64,000 nt of DNA from F23-B02 sp963650165 (lineage in GTDB: Bacteria > Bacillota > Clostridia > Oscillospirales > Oscillospiraceae), in contig CAVJKX010000005.1 in NCBI GenBank assembly GCA_963650165.1, positions 1 through 64,000 on the forward strand, read 5' to 3'. Within the stretch, counting starts at the first letter, position 1, and every line of letters starts with the position of its first letter. The position numbers and the translations under genes are program-made. Shown here piece by piece: positions 46,201 through 52,736 of this stretch. A model generated the notes under the pieces. That model was not told the DNA's origin. It worked only from the letters and a program-made list of their open reading frames with translations, and searched no databases.

Positions 46201-47435
46201 CCGCCGTATTTTTCATTGAGCCTGTCTGTCGCCTGCGCGGCGGCGGAGATGATCGCCTCATCGTCCGGAGCCGTTTCCGTGTCCGATTCGCGCAGATCGG
46301 CGAGTATGCCCATCAGCAGATTGCCGCCGCAGTCGCGGTTTGCAAGGCGGTACCGCTCCAGAAGCGCGGCAAAGTGCCCGCCGCTGTCCTCATCGCTCAG
46401 GAGCGCCGATATGACGCATATCGTGCGCCCGGTGTCAGGCACACCGCCGCACAGCTCGAGCCGTGGCAGTCTGCGCGGCGGAACGCAGAGCAGAACGATG
46501 TAGTCAAGCAGGCTTTTTGTGAGCTCCGACAGCGGCAGCAGAAGCAGCGCCGCCGCGATCGCACTGCGCGATAAAAAGCCGCACAGCAGCGTCAAAAACA
46601 GCGTGATAAGCACGTTTGCGCCGATATACAGCGCACCGGAGCGCCGCTCGTCCGGCTCCTCGGCCAGCCAATAGCCTATGTGCCGCTCGATACCGTCCCT
46701 GAAGCGGCATTTTTCGACTAGCTTTTTGGCAAATGCCTGCTCCTCAAGCCCCTCGCGGCGGGCAAGACAGGCAAGAGACCTGCGGTACTGCGCACGGCTC
46801 TGCTCGTCCATGTGCGGATATACGCCGGCAGGGTCCGCCATGAGCGCTTTTTCGACCGTGTCGGCGCGCAGAAGGAGAGAGTGCATGTCAAGCTCGGATA
46901 TGAGCCGCAGCGAGCCGAAGAGCGCCGCAAAGCGTGCTCCGAGCCCGTCGGGCTCGGAGCTTGCTTCAAGCTCCCGGCAGGCGTCGGCGAGGGCCGCAGC
47001 GAGCTGCACGGTGAGCACAGCCGGAAGAAGATACAGCTCCTTCTGCGGCAGGGGAGATACGCTCTGAAAGCCGCCGAGATATTCGAGCATCACGTTCTCG
47101 CTCAGTCTGCCGCCGCAGACGCTTATCATGCCGCGGCAGGCGGAGGAGACTATCATGCCCTCGCTCCCGGCACGCAGTCTGCGCTGCCCCTCAAGCCGTG
47201 CGAGCGCACATTTTGCCTCGCGCACGGCAAGATAGCGGTTATCCAGCAGCCAGCGGCAGCTCTCGGGTATGCAGGCTTTGCCCTCAAAGCGGCGCTCGAC
47301 GAGCGCGTATGCCGCGTTAACGGCCTTCAAGCTGCGCCTCAGCAGTGCCCTGAGCTCGCTCACGGGAGCGTAAAAGGCGGGCCTGTTGAGCCTTGCGCAG
47401 CTTGCCGCGTGTTCAAAAACGGTGCTTTTATCCAT
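40257..47435 (-). CDS. Cyclic beta-1,2-glucan synthase-like protein (GT84 + transglycosylase + GH94)
   Basis: A 2,392-residue giant. Residues about 265-320 and several later segments to about 860 are membrane helices. Between them lies a GT84-type glucosyltransferase with DSDT near residue 474 and RRWIRGDW near 621 (QxxRW-like). The middle part, starting FLPPDNFQEQPPVGTAHRTSPTNIG, matches the glycoamylase-like cyclisation domain of NdvB/ChvB. The C-terminal half is a GH94 phosphorylase-like fold (FGFRDQLQDAVNL, TRCSDDMLWLVWAL, GDWNDGMNGI). The ATG at 47435 follows GGGAGAG. In proteobacteria this architecture makes cyclic beta-1,2-glucans for the periplasm. The product here is not proven. Confidence 0.82.
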   Translation of the reverse strand: MDKSTVFEHAASCARLNRPAFYAPVSELRALLRRSLKAVNAAYALVERRFEGKACIPESCRWLLDNRYLAVREAKCALARLEGQRRLRAGSEGMIVSSACRGMISVCGGRLSENVMLEYLGGFQSVSPLPQKELYLLPAVLTVQLAAALADACRELEASSEPDGLGARFAALFGSLRLISELDMHSLLLRADTVEKALMADPAGVYPHMDEQSRAQYRRSLACLARREGLEEQAFAKKLVEKCRFRDGIERHIGYWLAEEPDERRSGALYIGANVLITLFLTLLCGFLSRSAIAAALLLLPLSELTKSLLDYIVLLCVPPRRLPRLELCGGVPDTGRTICVISALLSDEDSGGHFAALLERYRLANRDCGGNLLMGILADLRESDTETAPDDEAIISAAAQATDRLNEKYGGGFYLFTRGRSLDPGRGRYTGFERKRGAILELARLLCGQESRLRIAAGDAAALRNVPYILTLDSDTVPSPGSAAELIGAALHPMNRPVTDLERGLVVSGHGIIHPRMCTALRSACATDFARIFSGGGGLEPYGALCGEVGMDLFGRGGFSGKGIIDAQALLVCSEKHIPEGRVLSHDALEGAYLRGGYMSDVEFSDSFPSSPDAYFRRSRRWIRGDWQNAGWIFRKSAQLPDVERWKLFDSLRRSLVAPATFAAVFAGLLSARHGLMLAAWAALVSLAVGLLISLTELASERPEALRARYHSRVLGRAGAGAVGTAFRLWLLPYEAWISLSAIVTALWRMLVSGRSLLEWETSAQGGGKRPGIAGYCKSMWLAPLSGLCLILFSAGAFAKAAGLLWLLSPIAAFALALPSKKEREPSPDERSYLLGCAKDIWSYFDTFCTGQDNFLPPDNFQEQPPVGTAHRTSPTNIGLALCSAMCARELGIISQERAESFIGNMLGTVERLPRYGGHLCNWYDTRTLRPLAPKYLSAVDCGNLCACLIALRGWLGANGLDALRERVQALISDMDLSIFYSARRGLMHIGIDLEKGAASPGLYDLMASEARLTSYTAVAKGDVPRRHWRRLSRVMRSFRGYRGMASWTGTMFEYLMPELFLPLERDGLLYETAKFCLCVQKSRRTPGGVWGISESAFYSLDASLSYRYKAHGCARLALKRGQDAELVIAPYASFLALCAEPDAAISNLRRLEGLGMRSKYGFFEALDLTPSRCRASGGERVRCFMAHHLGMSMLAVANHLDRGFVRRMFMLSPDMAAYAQLLAERVPVGAPALRLSEEESGSSKPFKSRQWEKRGSGVNYAQPECALLSNGAYNIILTESGIASADCNDTLIYRTPFRRLGEGHGAELYLRLGEREHSLLPSPGENAAYMWEFSEISAAYSGVFENFTSRCGIAAAGAENGEIRSVSLCAKRDIESAELVFGFDAVMADASDYHSHPAYWRLGIEAKRDGNCLLLHRLPRGRQKELWLCLACDRPMTARTGGSGADGFLSYPSIEAAVNVSLRSGERLGLCFALCVAAAPEDAYSGAQRMLTAGPADYGAMVSACASVTQMSVQETESAMSMLQSLRFVSAKTQFPPKSSLWRCGLSGELPIICCSDAQDAESLTKQFCLLRSCGVYADLVFLTDEGGEYRRPLYSKVRDLLASYGLEALIGTHAGVHLLPSGERQLIESAAAFIYGSEREKRSFSAAPRRMKMRRREGGCAPRHEYGDDGSFMFYVNHTLPSRVWSCPLANGSFGYIAADSGMGNMWLKNAHELRLTPWLNDPLAIDGAESLEYVRGAERWSVFADKDGAQCRVTFGFGFAVWEKSFGSCASRCTAFVPPDTDARVFIIELFGETGGELDWKCELLLSDGDNARPAVACDYVNSVFSASSSRSPLRSMRFRAACSAPALGHTCDGLSWMHGEFDGRTEGLACPVFAARYEAQEVTVLVCGCCGEEELLKLCKPDEAFAALGRTKAHWAKLCGRLSLTGCGSADRYMSGWAVYQTLACRLMGRCSVYQSGGAFGFRDQLQDAVNLILLDPGFAKRQILACCRHQYTEGDVMHWWHGSGGADKGVRTRCSDDMLWLVWALCEYTEKTGDTGICSEAEYYVNSKPLDASESDRYETPLRSDCSESVLCHARRAVDCCVSRGTGSHGLLLFGSGDWNDGMNGIFGESVWLSWFFSCCVKRFAELLAELGCSDADRYRALAAAAGSAADRAWNGDRYLRGYWPDGEELGARQSECCRIDSIAQSWACFCAQAANSKAERALDSALRELFDRENGLVRLFDPPFSGSGRDPGYIRSYGPGFRENGGQYTHAAIWLAQACFKRGRANDGWEILRCILPEEHDLRRYTAEPFVIPADVYTCPGHVGEAGWTWYTGSSGWYFRVFTEELLGLRPWHGMIYIRPCLPDDFPDCRVRLLCRNGNAHDIVIGRGGIRLDGGIYDGKGIPYI

Positions 47436-47582
47436 GTAAACTCTCCCTTTTTTGATATAAGTATAAGTTTTACCGCAAAAGACGAATAATATTCGGCGCA
47501 TGACAAGCGAAAATGCTTGACACGGAGCGGAGCTGATGCTATACTCTGTAAAGCAAAAATCGTTTACAGGGGAGGGAGCGCC
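47436..47582. promoter_or_regulatory. Divergent promoter gap between the glucan synthase and ylxM
   Basis: A 147-bp gap that must contain both promoters. TTGACA (47518-47523) and a downstream TATACT near 47536-47541 suggest the rightward promoter, though the spacing is short. No strong operator was seen. Confidence 0.35.
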
Positions 47583-47906
47583 GTGGAGAACAGTGCGGTC
47601 ATGCGTTCGATGCTGTTTGATTTTTACGGCGAGCTGCTCACGGATAAGCAGCGCGAGTATTTCGACCTCCGCTATAACGAGGATCTCTCTCTCGGCGAGA
47701 TAGCCGAGCAGTGCGGCATATCGCGCCAGGGCGTCTGGGATATCATCCGCAGGGCTGAGGCCGCAATGAGCGAGATAGAGGAAAAAACGGGGCTCATTAA
47801 ACGCTTTCTGGAGCGCAACGCCCAGATAGACGAGCTGATACGCGAGCTTGAGGACAGCGGAACGGATGAGCATATCCTCAAAAAGCTCGAAGAACTTAAA
47901 ATATAG
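47583..47906 (+). CDS. ylxM: YlxM/UPF0122 helix-turn-helix protein
   Basis: A 107-residue sigma-70 region-4-like DNA-binding protein that precedes ffh in Firmicutes. The segment LTDKQREYFDLRYNEDLSLGEIA and the helix QCGISRQGVWDIIRRAE are characteristic. The start is GTG at 47583 after GGGAGGG. In streptococci YlxM modulates SRP GTPase activity. It is the first gene of a secretion/ribosome operon. Confidence 0.92.
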   Translation: MENSAVMRSMLFDFYGELLTDKQREYFDLRYNEDLSLGEIAEQCGISRQGVWDIIRRAEAAMSEIEEKTGLIKRFLERNAQIDELIRELEDSGTDEHILKKLEELKI

Positions 47907-47918
47907 GAGGCAGAGAGC

Positions 47919-49289
47919 ATGGCATTTGAATCATTGTCCGACAAGCTTTCCGCTGCCTTTAAGAAGCTGCGCGGCAAGGGCAGACTGACTGCGGCCGACG
48001 TCAAGGAAGCCATGAAGGAAGTGCGCATGGCGCTTCTGGAGGCGGACGTCAGCTACAAGGTCGTAAAGGAATTCACGAAAAACGTTACCGAACGCGCCTC
48101 GGGTGCGGATGTGCTCGAAGCGCTTTCGCCTGCTCAGCAGGTCATCAAGATAGTCAACGAAGAGCTCATAAAGCTCATGGGCAGCGAAAATCAGCGCCTG
48201 AGCATAGGCTCGAAGTCGCCGAGCGTCGTGATGCTCGTCGGACTTCAGGGCGCCGGCAAAACGACAAACGGCGCAAAGCTTGCCGCCTATATGCGCAAGC
48301 AGGGCAAGCGCCCGCTGCTGGCCGCCTGCGATATCTATCGCCCTGCGGCTATAAAGCAGCTGGAAACGGTCGGCAAGCAGCTTGACATCCCCGTGTTCCA
48401 GATGGGCACGACAAATCCCGTCGATATCGCAAAGGCCGCCATCGAGCATGCGAAAAAGCACGGCAACGATCTCGTGTTCCTCGACACGGCGGGCCGGCTC
48501 CACATCGACGAGGAGCTCATGCAGGAGCTCAAGAATATCCGCGACGAGGTCGAGCCGAGCGAGATACTGCTCGTCGTCGATGCGATGACCGGTCAGGATG
48601 CGGTGAATGCCGCAAACGCGTTCAACGACGCTCTCGGCGTGACGGGCGTCATGCTCACGAAGCTTGACGGCGACGCACGCGGCGGCGCGGCGCTTTCGAT
48701 AAAGGCAAGCACAGGCAAGCCCATAAAATTCATCGGCGTGGGCGAAAAGCTCGACCAGATCGAGCCGTTTTACCCCGACCGCATGGCCTCGCGCATACTC
48801 GGCATGGGCGACATGCTCACGCTTATAGAAAAGGCCGAGCAGAGCTTTGACGAGAAAAAGGCGCTGGAAATGGCCGAAAAGATGAAGGCCAACCGCTTCT
48901 CGCTTTCCGATTATCTCGATCAGATGCGCTCGCTCAAGGGTATGGGCGATATAAACGACCTCGTCGGCATGATCCCCGGCATTGACGCAAAGGCGCTCAA
49001 GGGCGCCAAGGTCGACGAGAAGGGCATGGCGCGGATAGAGGCGATAATCCTTTCCATGACTCAGGCCGAGCGCGACGATCCGTCGATACTCAACGCCTCG
49101 CGCAAAAAGCGCATCGCCGCAGGCAGCGGCACCTCGGTCGTGGACATAAACCGCCTGCTCAAGCAGTTTGACGCGATGCAGGGCATGATGAGGCAGCTTT
49201 CGGGCAAGAACATGAAGAAGCTGCAGAAGCGCTTCGGCGGCATGGGCGGAGGCGGCGGCTTCCCCGGCCTCGGCGGATTTAAGCTTTGA
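47919..49289 (+). CDS. ffh: Signal recognition particle protein Ffh
   Basis: A 456-residue SRP54 GTPase with N-terminal helical bundle, G domain (GLQGAGKTTNGAKLA, DTAGRLH, TKLDGDARGG) and a methionine-rich M domain with a glycine-rich tail. It binds 4.5S RNA and signal sequences at the ribosome. It is 12 bp downstream of ylxM. Confidence 0.97.
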   Translation: MAFESLSDKLSAAFKKLRGKGRLTAADVKEAMKEVRMALLEADVSYKVVKEFTKNVTERASGADVLEALSPAQQVIKIVNEELIKLMGSENQRLSIGSKSPSVVMLVGLQGAGKTTNGAKLAAYMRKQGKRPLLAACDIYRPAAIKQLETVGKQLDIPVFQMGTTNPVDIAKAAIEHAKKHGNDLVFLDTAGRLHIDEELMQELKNIRDEVEPSEILLVVDAMTGQDAVNAANAFNDALGVTGVMLTKLDGDARGGAALSIKASTGKPIKFIGVGEKLDQIEPFYPDRMASRILGMGDMLTLIEKAEQSFDEKKALEMAEKMKANRFSLSDYLDQMRSLKGMGDINDLVGMIPGIDAKALKGAKVDEKGMARIEAIILSMTQAERDDPSILNASRKKRIAAGSGTSVVDINRLLKQFDAMQGMMRQLSGKNMKKLQKRFGGMGGGGGFPGLGGFKL

Positions 49290-49346
49290 TTGCACACGCT
49301 CAGGCGTTTGTAATATATAAATGTGTATTTTGGAGGTGAAAGATAA

Positions 49347-49583
49347 ATGGTAAAGATCAGACTTCGCAGAATGGGTGCAAAAAAGGCTCCTTACTACCGC
49401 ATAGTCGTTGCTGACTCCCGCTGCCCCCGTGACGGCCGCTTCATCGAGGAGATAGGCACTTACGATCCCATGGCAGAGGGCGAGAACATCAAGGTCGATC
49501 TCGAGCGCGCAAAGTACTGGATATCCAACGGTGCTCAGCCCACCGAGACAGTACGCGGCCTGCTTACTAAAGTTGAGGCCTAA
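49347..49583 (+). CDS. rpsP: 30S ribosomal protein S16
   Basis: A 78-residue S16 beginning VKIRLRRMGAKKAPYYRIVVADSR. The ribosome site GGAGGTGAAA is strong. The position between ffh and khpA is standard. Confidence 0.98.
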   Translation: MVKIRLRRMGAKKAPYYRIVVADSRCPRDGRFIEEIGTYDPMAEGENIKVDLERAKYWISNGAQPTETVRGLLTKVEA

Positions 49584-49601
49584 CAAGGAGAAGCTACCGG
49601 C

Positions 49602-49832
49602 ATGAAAGAACTTTTGACCTATATCGTACAGAGCCTCGTGGAGAAACCCGACGAGGTCTCTGTGACCGAGCGCGTTCACGGCGGCGAGACCGTATATGAA
49701 GTACGCGTAGCTGACGGGGACATGGGCAAGGTCATTGGCCGGCAGGGCAGGATCGTCAAAGAGATCCGTATACTCATGCGGGCTGTCGCCCAGAGACAGG
49801 GCAAAAAGGTTTCAGTCGATATAATGGACTGA
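49602..49832 (+). CDS. khpA: KH-domain RNA-binding protein KhpA
   Basis: A 76-residue protein consisting of a single KH domain with the loop VIGRQGRIVKEIR. KhpA pairs with KhpB and binds RNA to affect cell elongation and division in Firmicutes. A terminator follows directly. Confidence 0.94.
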   Translation: MKELLTYIVQSLVEKPDEVSVTERVHGGETVYEVRVADGDMGKVIGRQGRIVKEIRILMRAVAQRQGKKVSVDIMD

Positions 49833-49836
49833 TATA

Positions 49837-49874
49837 AAAGCAGAACGGACATTTACAATCCGTTCTGCTTTTTT
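49837..49874 (+). terminator. Terminator after khpA
   Basis: AAAAGCAGAACGGA pairs with TCCGTTCTGCTTTT around a short loop and ends in T6. It separates ylxM-khpA from rimM-trmD, which are usually one operon. Confidence 0.9.
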
Positions 49875-49945
49875 AACGCCGTTTTGCTTGTTAAGCCCTG
49901 CACTGTGTGGTATATTATATAATGAGTAAGTTTGGAGGTTTTTTC

Positions 49946-50434
49946 ATGGAAAAGCAGCAGTATATAGAAGCGGGAAAGATCGTTAACACTCACGGCGTGC
50001 GCGGAGAGGTCAAGATACAGGTATGGCTTGACAGCCCCGAGTTCATGCGCCGTTTTAAAACCGTATATATTGATTCAAAACCGGTAAAGCTCGTCGCGGC
50101 GCGTGCGCACAAGGGCTTTCTCATCGCGCAGCTCGAGGGCGCGGAGGATATAAACGCCGCCATGAGCCTGAAGAATAAAACCGTATATATAGACCGCGCC
50201 GACGCGCCGCTTAAAAAGGGCGAGTACTTCCTGTGCGACATTATCGGCGCACGGGTCGAGACCGAGGACGGTACCGTCGTCGGAACGCTTGAGGATATCC
50301 TCGAAACCCCGGCCTCGTCGGTGTATATCGTGCGCGGCGAGACCGAGCACATGATCCCGGCCGTGCCCGAGTTCATACTCGGCACCGATGCCGAAAACGG
50401 CGTCGTGACCGTGCGCCTGATAGAGGGAATGTGA
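49946..50434 (+). CDS. rimM: 16S rRNA maturation protein RimM
   Basis: A 162-residue protein with the N-terminal RimM barrel (AGKIVNTHGVRGEVKI) and a C-terminal PRC-barrel (LCDIIGARVETEDG). It binds S19 and helps 30S head assembly. The ATG at 49946 follows TTGGAGG. It is followed closely by the trmD fusion gene. Confidence 0.95.
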   Translation: MEKQQYIEAGKIVNTHGVRGEVKIQVWLDSPEFMRRFKTVYIDSKPVKLVAARAHKGFLIAQLEGAEDINAAMSLKNKTVYIDRADAPLKKGEYFLCDIIGARVETEDGTVVGTLEDILETPASSVYIVRGETEHMIPAVPEFILGTDAENGVVTVRLIEGM

Positions 50435-50473
50435 TACGTTATGTTAACTGATGGCAAGGAGAGCTCCCCGGCG

Positions 50474-51754
50474 ATGAGAATAGATATAATGACGCTTTTC
50501 CCCGATACGATGAATGCGATCATGCACGAAAGTATTCTCGGCAGAGCCGCGAAAAAGGGAATAATCGAGATAAATTGCGTGCAGATACGCGATTATACGG
50601 AAAATAAGCAGTGCCAGGTCGATGACTACCCCTACGGCGGCGGCTGGGGCTGCGTTATGATGGCGCAGCCGCTCAAATCCTGCCTTGCTGATATTATGTC
50701 AACTGCACATGGCAGGCGCAGCCGCGTTATTTACATGTCTCCGCAGGGCAGACCCTACGATCAGGCCGCGGCGCGCAGGCTCAGGGACGACTATGACCAT
50801 CTCGTGCTCGTGTGCGGACACTATGAGGGCATAGACGAGCGCTTTATCGAGCAGTGCGTCGATGAGGAGATATCGCTGGGCGATTTCGTGCTCACCGGCG
50901 GTGAGCTTGCCGCAATGGCGGTCGCGGACTCCGTGTGCAGGCTCGTGCCCGGCGTCCTTTCGGACGAGGAGTGCTTCACCGGCGAGAGCCACTGGGACGG
51001 CGTGCTCGAATATCCGCAGTACACGCGCCCCGAGGTCTGGGAGGGCAGAGAGGTGCCGAAGGTGCTGCTGGGCGGTGATCATGCCGCGGTGGCGCGCTGG
51101 CGGCGCAAAATGAGCCTTGAGCGCACGATGGACAAGCGCCCGGACATGTTTGAAAAGCTGGAGCTGACTGATAAAACCGATATAAAGCTCATGGACGAGA
51201 TAAAAAAAGAGCGCAGCCGCATGCGCCTTACAAAGCCCGTCGGCTGCCGTGCGGCGCTGCCCGGTGATACGGACGATATCATGCTCATCGTGCGGCAGGC
51301 GCGAAATTACCTCAAAAAGCACCGCGTCGATCAGTGGCAGGGCGAATACCCGGCGGAGGAAAACTTCCTGCCGGACATAAACGCCGGACGCTGCTTTATC
51401 ATGACCTACGGCGGCGCAGCCGCGGGCTTTTTCTGCCTCGGCTGTGAGCCGGAGGCGGATTACGTGAGCATCAGCGACGGCCGCTGGCACGTCGAGGATG
51501 CATACTGCACGCTCCACCGCGCGGCCGTTGCCGCCGAGTTTCGCGGCACAGGGCTGAGCGAAAGGCTCATGGCCGCCGTCGAGGACAGGGCAAAAGCGCT
51601 CGGCGCGCAGGCCATACGGACGGATACGCACAGGAAAAACAAGGCCATGCAGCAGCTTCTGCGGAAATGCGGCTACGTTTACCGCGGCAACATGCTCCGC
51701 TCATCCGAGCCCGGACACGACCCGGCGCGGCAGTGCTTTGAGAAAATCCTTTGA
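50474..51754 (+). CDS. trmD: tRNA (guanine(37)-N1)-methyltransferase fused to a GNAT acetyltransferase
   Basis: A single 426-residue frame. Residues 1 to about 248 are a complete TrmD, with GHYEGIDER at 116-124, the knot segment TGGELAAMAVADSVCRLVPG and the C-terminal RRKMSLERTMDKRPDM. From about residue 256 a GNAT domain follows, with the acetyl-CoA loop FRGTGLS near 356-362 and the ending AMQQLLRKCGYVYRG. TrmD methylates G37 of tRNA to prevent frameshifting and is normally about 245 residues. No stop separates the parts. The ATG at 50474 gives the standard MRIDIMTLFP; an upstream ATG at 50441 is possible. The acetylation target is unknown. Confidence 0.93.
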   Translation: MRIDIMTLFPDTMNAIMHESILGRAAKKGIIEINCVQIRDYTENKQCQVDDYPYGGGWGCVMMAQPLKSCLADIMSTAHGRRSRVIYMSPQGRPYDQAAARRLRDDYDHLVLVCGHYEGIDERFIEQCVDEEISLGDFVLTGGELAAMAVADSVCRLVPGVLSDEECFTGESHWDGVLEYPQYTRPEVWEGREVPKVLLGGDHAAVARWRRKMSLERTMDKRPDMFEKLELTDKTDIKLMDEIKKERSRMRLTKPVGCRAALPGDTDDIMLIVRQARNYLKKHRVDQWQGEYPAEENFLPDINAGRCFIMTYGGAAAGFFCLGCEPEADYVSISDGRWHVEDAYCTLHRAAVAAEFRGTGLSERLMAAVEDRAKALGAQAIRTDTHRKNKAMQQLLRKCGYVYRGNMLRSSEPGHDPARQCFEKIL

Positions 51755-51765
51755 CGGAGATATAT

Positions 51766-52626
51766 ATGGAGCTTACGAACATAAACGATATAAAGGCGCT
51801 GCTTGCGCGGCACGGCTTCCGCTTTTCGAAAAGCATGGGGCAGAATTTCCTGACAGCCGCCTGGGTGCCGGAGGATATTGCCGACGCGGCCGGCCTTGAC
51901 GGTGACACCGGAGTGCTGGAGATAGGCCCCGGCATCGGCTGCCTGACAGAGCAGCTTTCCCTGCGCGCGGGCAAGGTCGTCTCCGTGGAGCTCGACACGG
52001 CGCTCCGCCCCGTTTTGGGCGAAACGCTTGCCGGGCGGGACAATGTCGAGATAGTCTACGCCGACGTGCTGAAGATAAACATCCCGGAGCTTCTGGACGG
52101 GAAAATGCCGGGGATGCGGCGCGTCGTGTGCGCAAACCTTCCGTATAACGTGACGGGGCCCGTGATATCCGGACTCTTAAAATGCGGCTGCTTCGACAGC
52201 GTCACGGTCATGATCCAGCGCGAGGTGGCGCGGAGGATCTGCGCGGAGCCGGGAACGGGAGACTACGGCGCGTTTACGGTGTTCGTCAACTGGTACGCGC
52301 AGCCGGAGCTGCTGTTTGACGTGTCCCCGGGCTGCTTTATCCCGCAGCCGAAGGTCACATCGAGCGTCATACGCCTTAACTGCCGCAAGGCTCCGCCGGC
52401 CGAGGTCAAAAGCGAGGCGCTTTTTATGCGCGTCGTAAAGGCGGCCTTTGCCCAGCGGCGCAAGACCCTGCTCAACGCGCTCAGCTCCGCCTTCGGCGAG
52501 CTGCCGAAGGAAAGCATCGAAAAATGCCTGCGGGACAGCGGCTTTGACCCGAAAGTGCGCGGCGAGGTGCTGTCCATTGGTGAATTTGTGAAAATAGCCG
52601 ATGCTTTTTACGAGGTTTTAATATAA
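51766..52626 (+). CDS. rsmA: 16S rRNA dimethyladenosine transferase RsmA
   Basis: A 286-residue KsgA/RsmA that dimethylates A1518 and A1519 of 16S rRNA. The N-terminal SMGQNFL, the SAM loop LEIGPGIGCLT and the catalytic NLPYNVTGP are present. The ATG at 51766 follows ACGGAGA, 12 bp after the trmD fusion, suggesting the same transcript. In many Firmicutes rplS follows trmD; it is absent here. Confidence 0.95.
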   Translation: MELTNINDIKALLARHGFRFSKSMGQNFLTAAWVPEDIADAAGLDGDTGVLEIGPGIGCLTEQLSLRAGKVVSVELDTALRPVLGETLAGRDNVEIVYADVLKINIPELLDGKMPGMRRVVCANLPYNVTGPVISGLLKCGCFDSVTVMIQREVARRICAEPGTGDYGAFTVFVNWYAQPELLFDVSPGCFIPQPKVTSSVIRLNCRKAPPAEVKSEALFMRVVKAAFAQRRKTLLNALSSAFGELPKESIEKCLRDSGFDPKVRGEVLSIGEFVKIADAFYEVLI

Positions 52627-52736
52627 CTTTTGTGTACAAAATGCATTGATTAAGCCCTACTGAAAATGGTAATCTTAATTAAGGTTAAAAATGCGCATAT
52701 TTGTGCGCTATTCATAAAGAAAGGATGATTACATCA

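Noticed and set aside
47436..47873. A 146-residue N-terminal extension of the glucan synthase frame
   Set aside because: It runs antisense through ylxM, and a good ribosome site GGGAGAG precedes the ATG at 47435.
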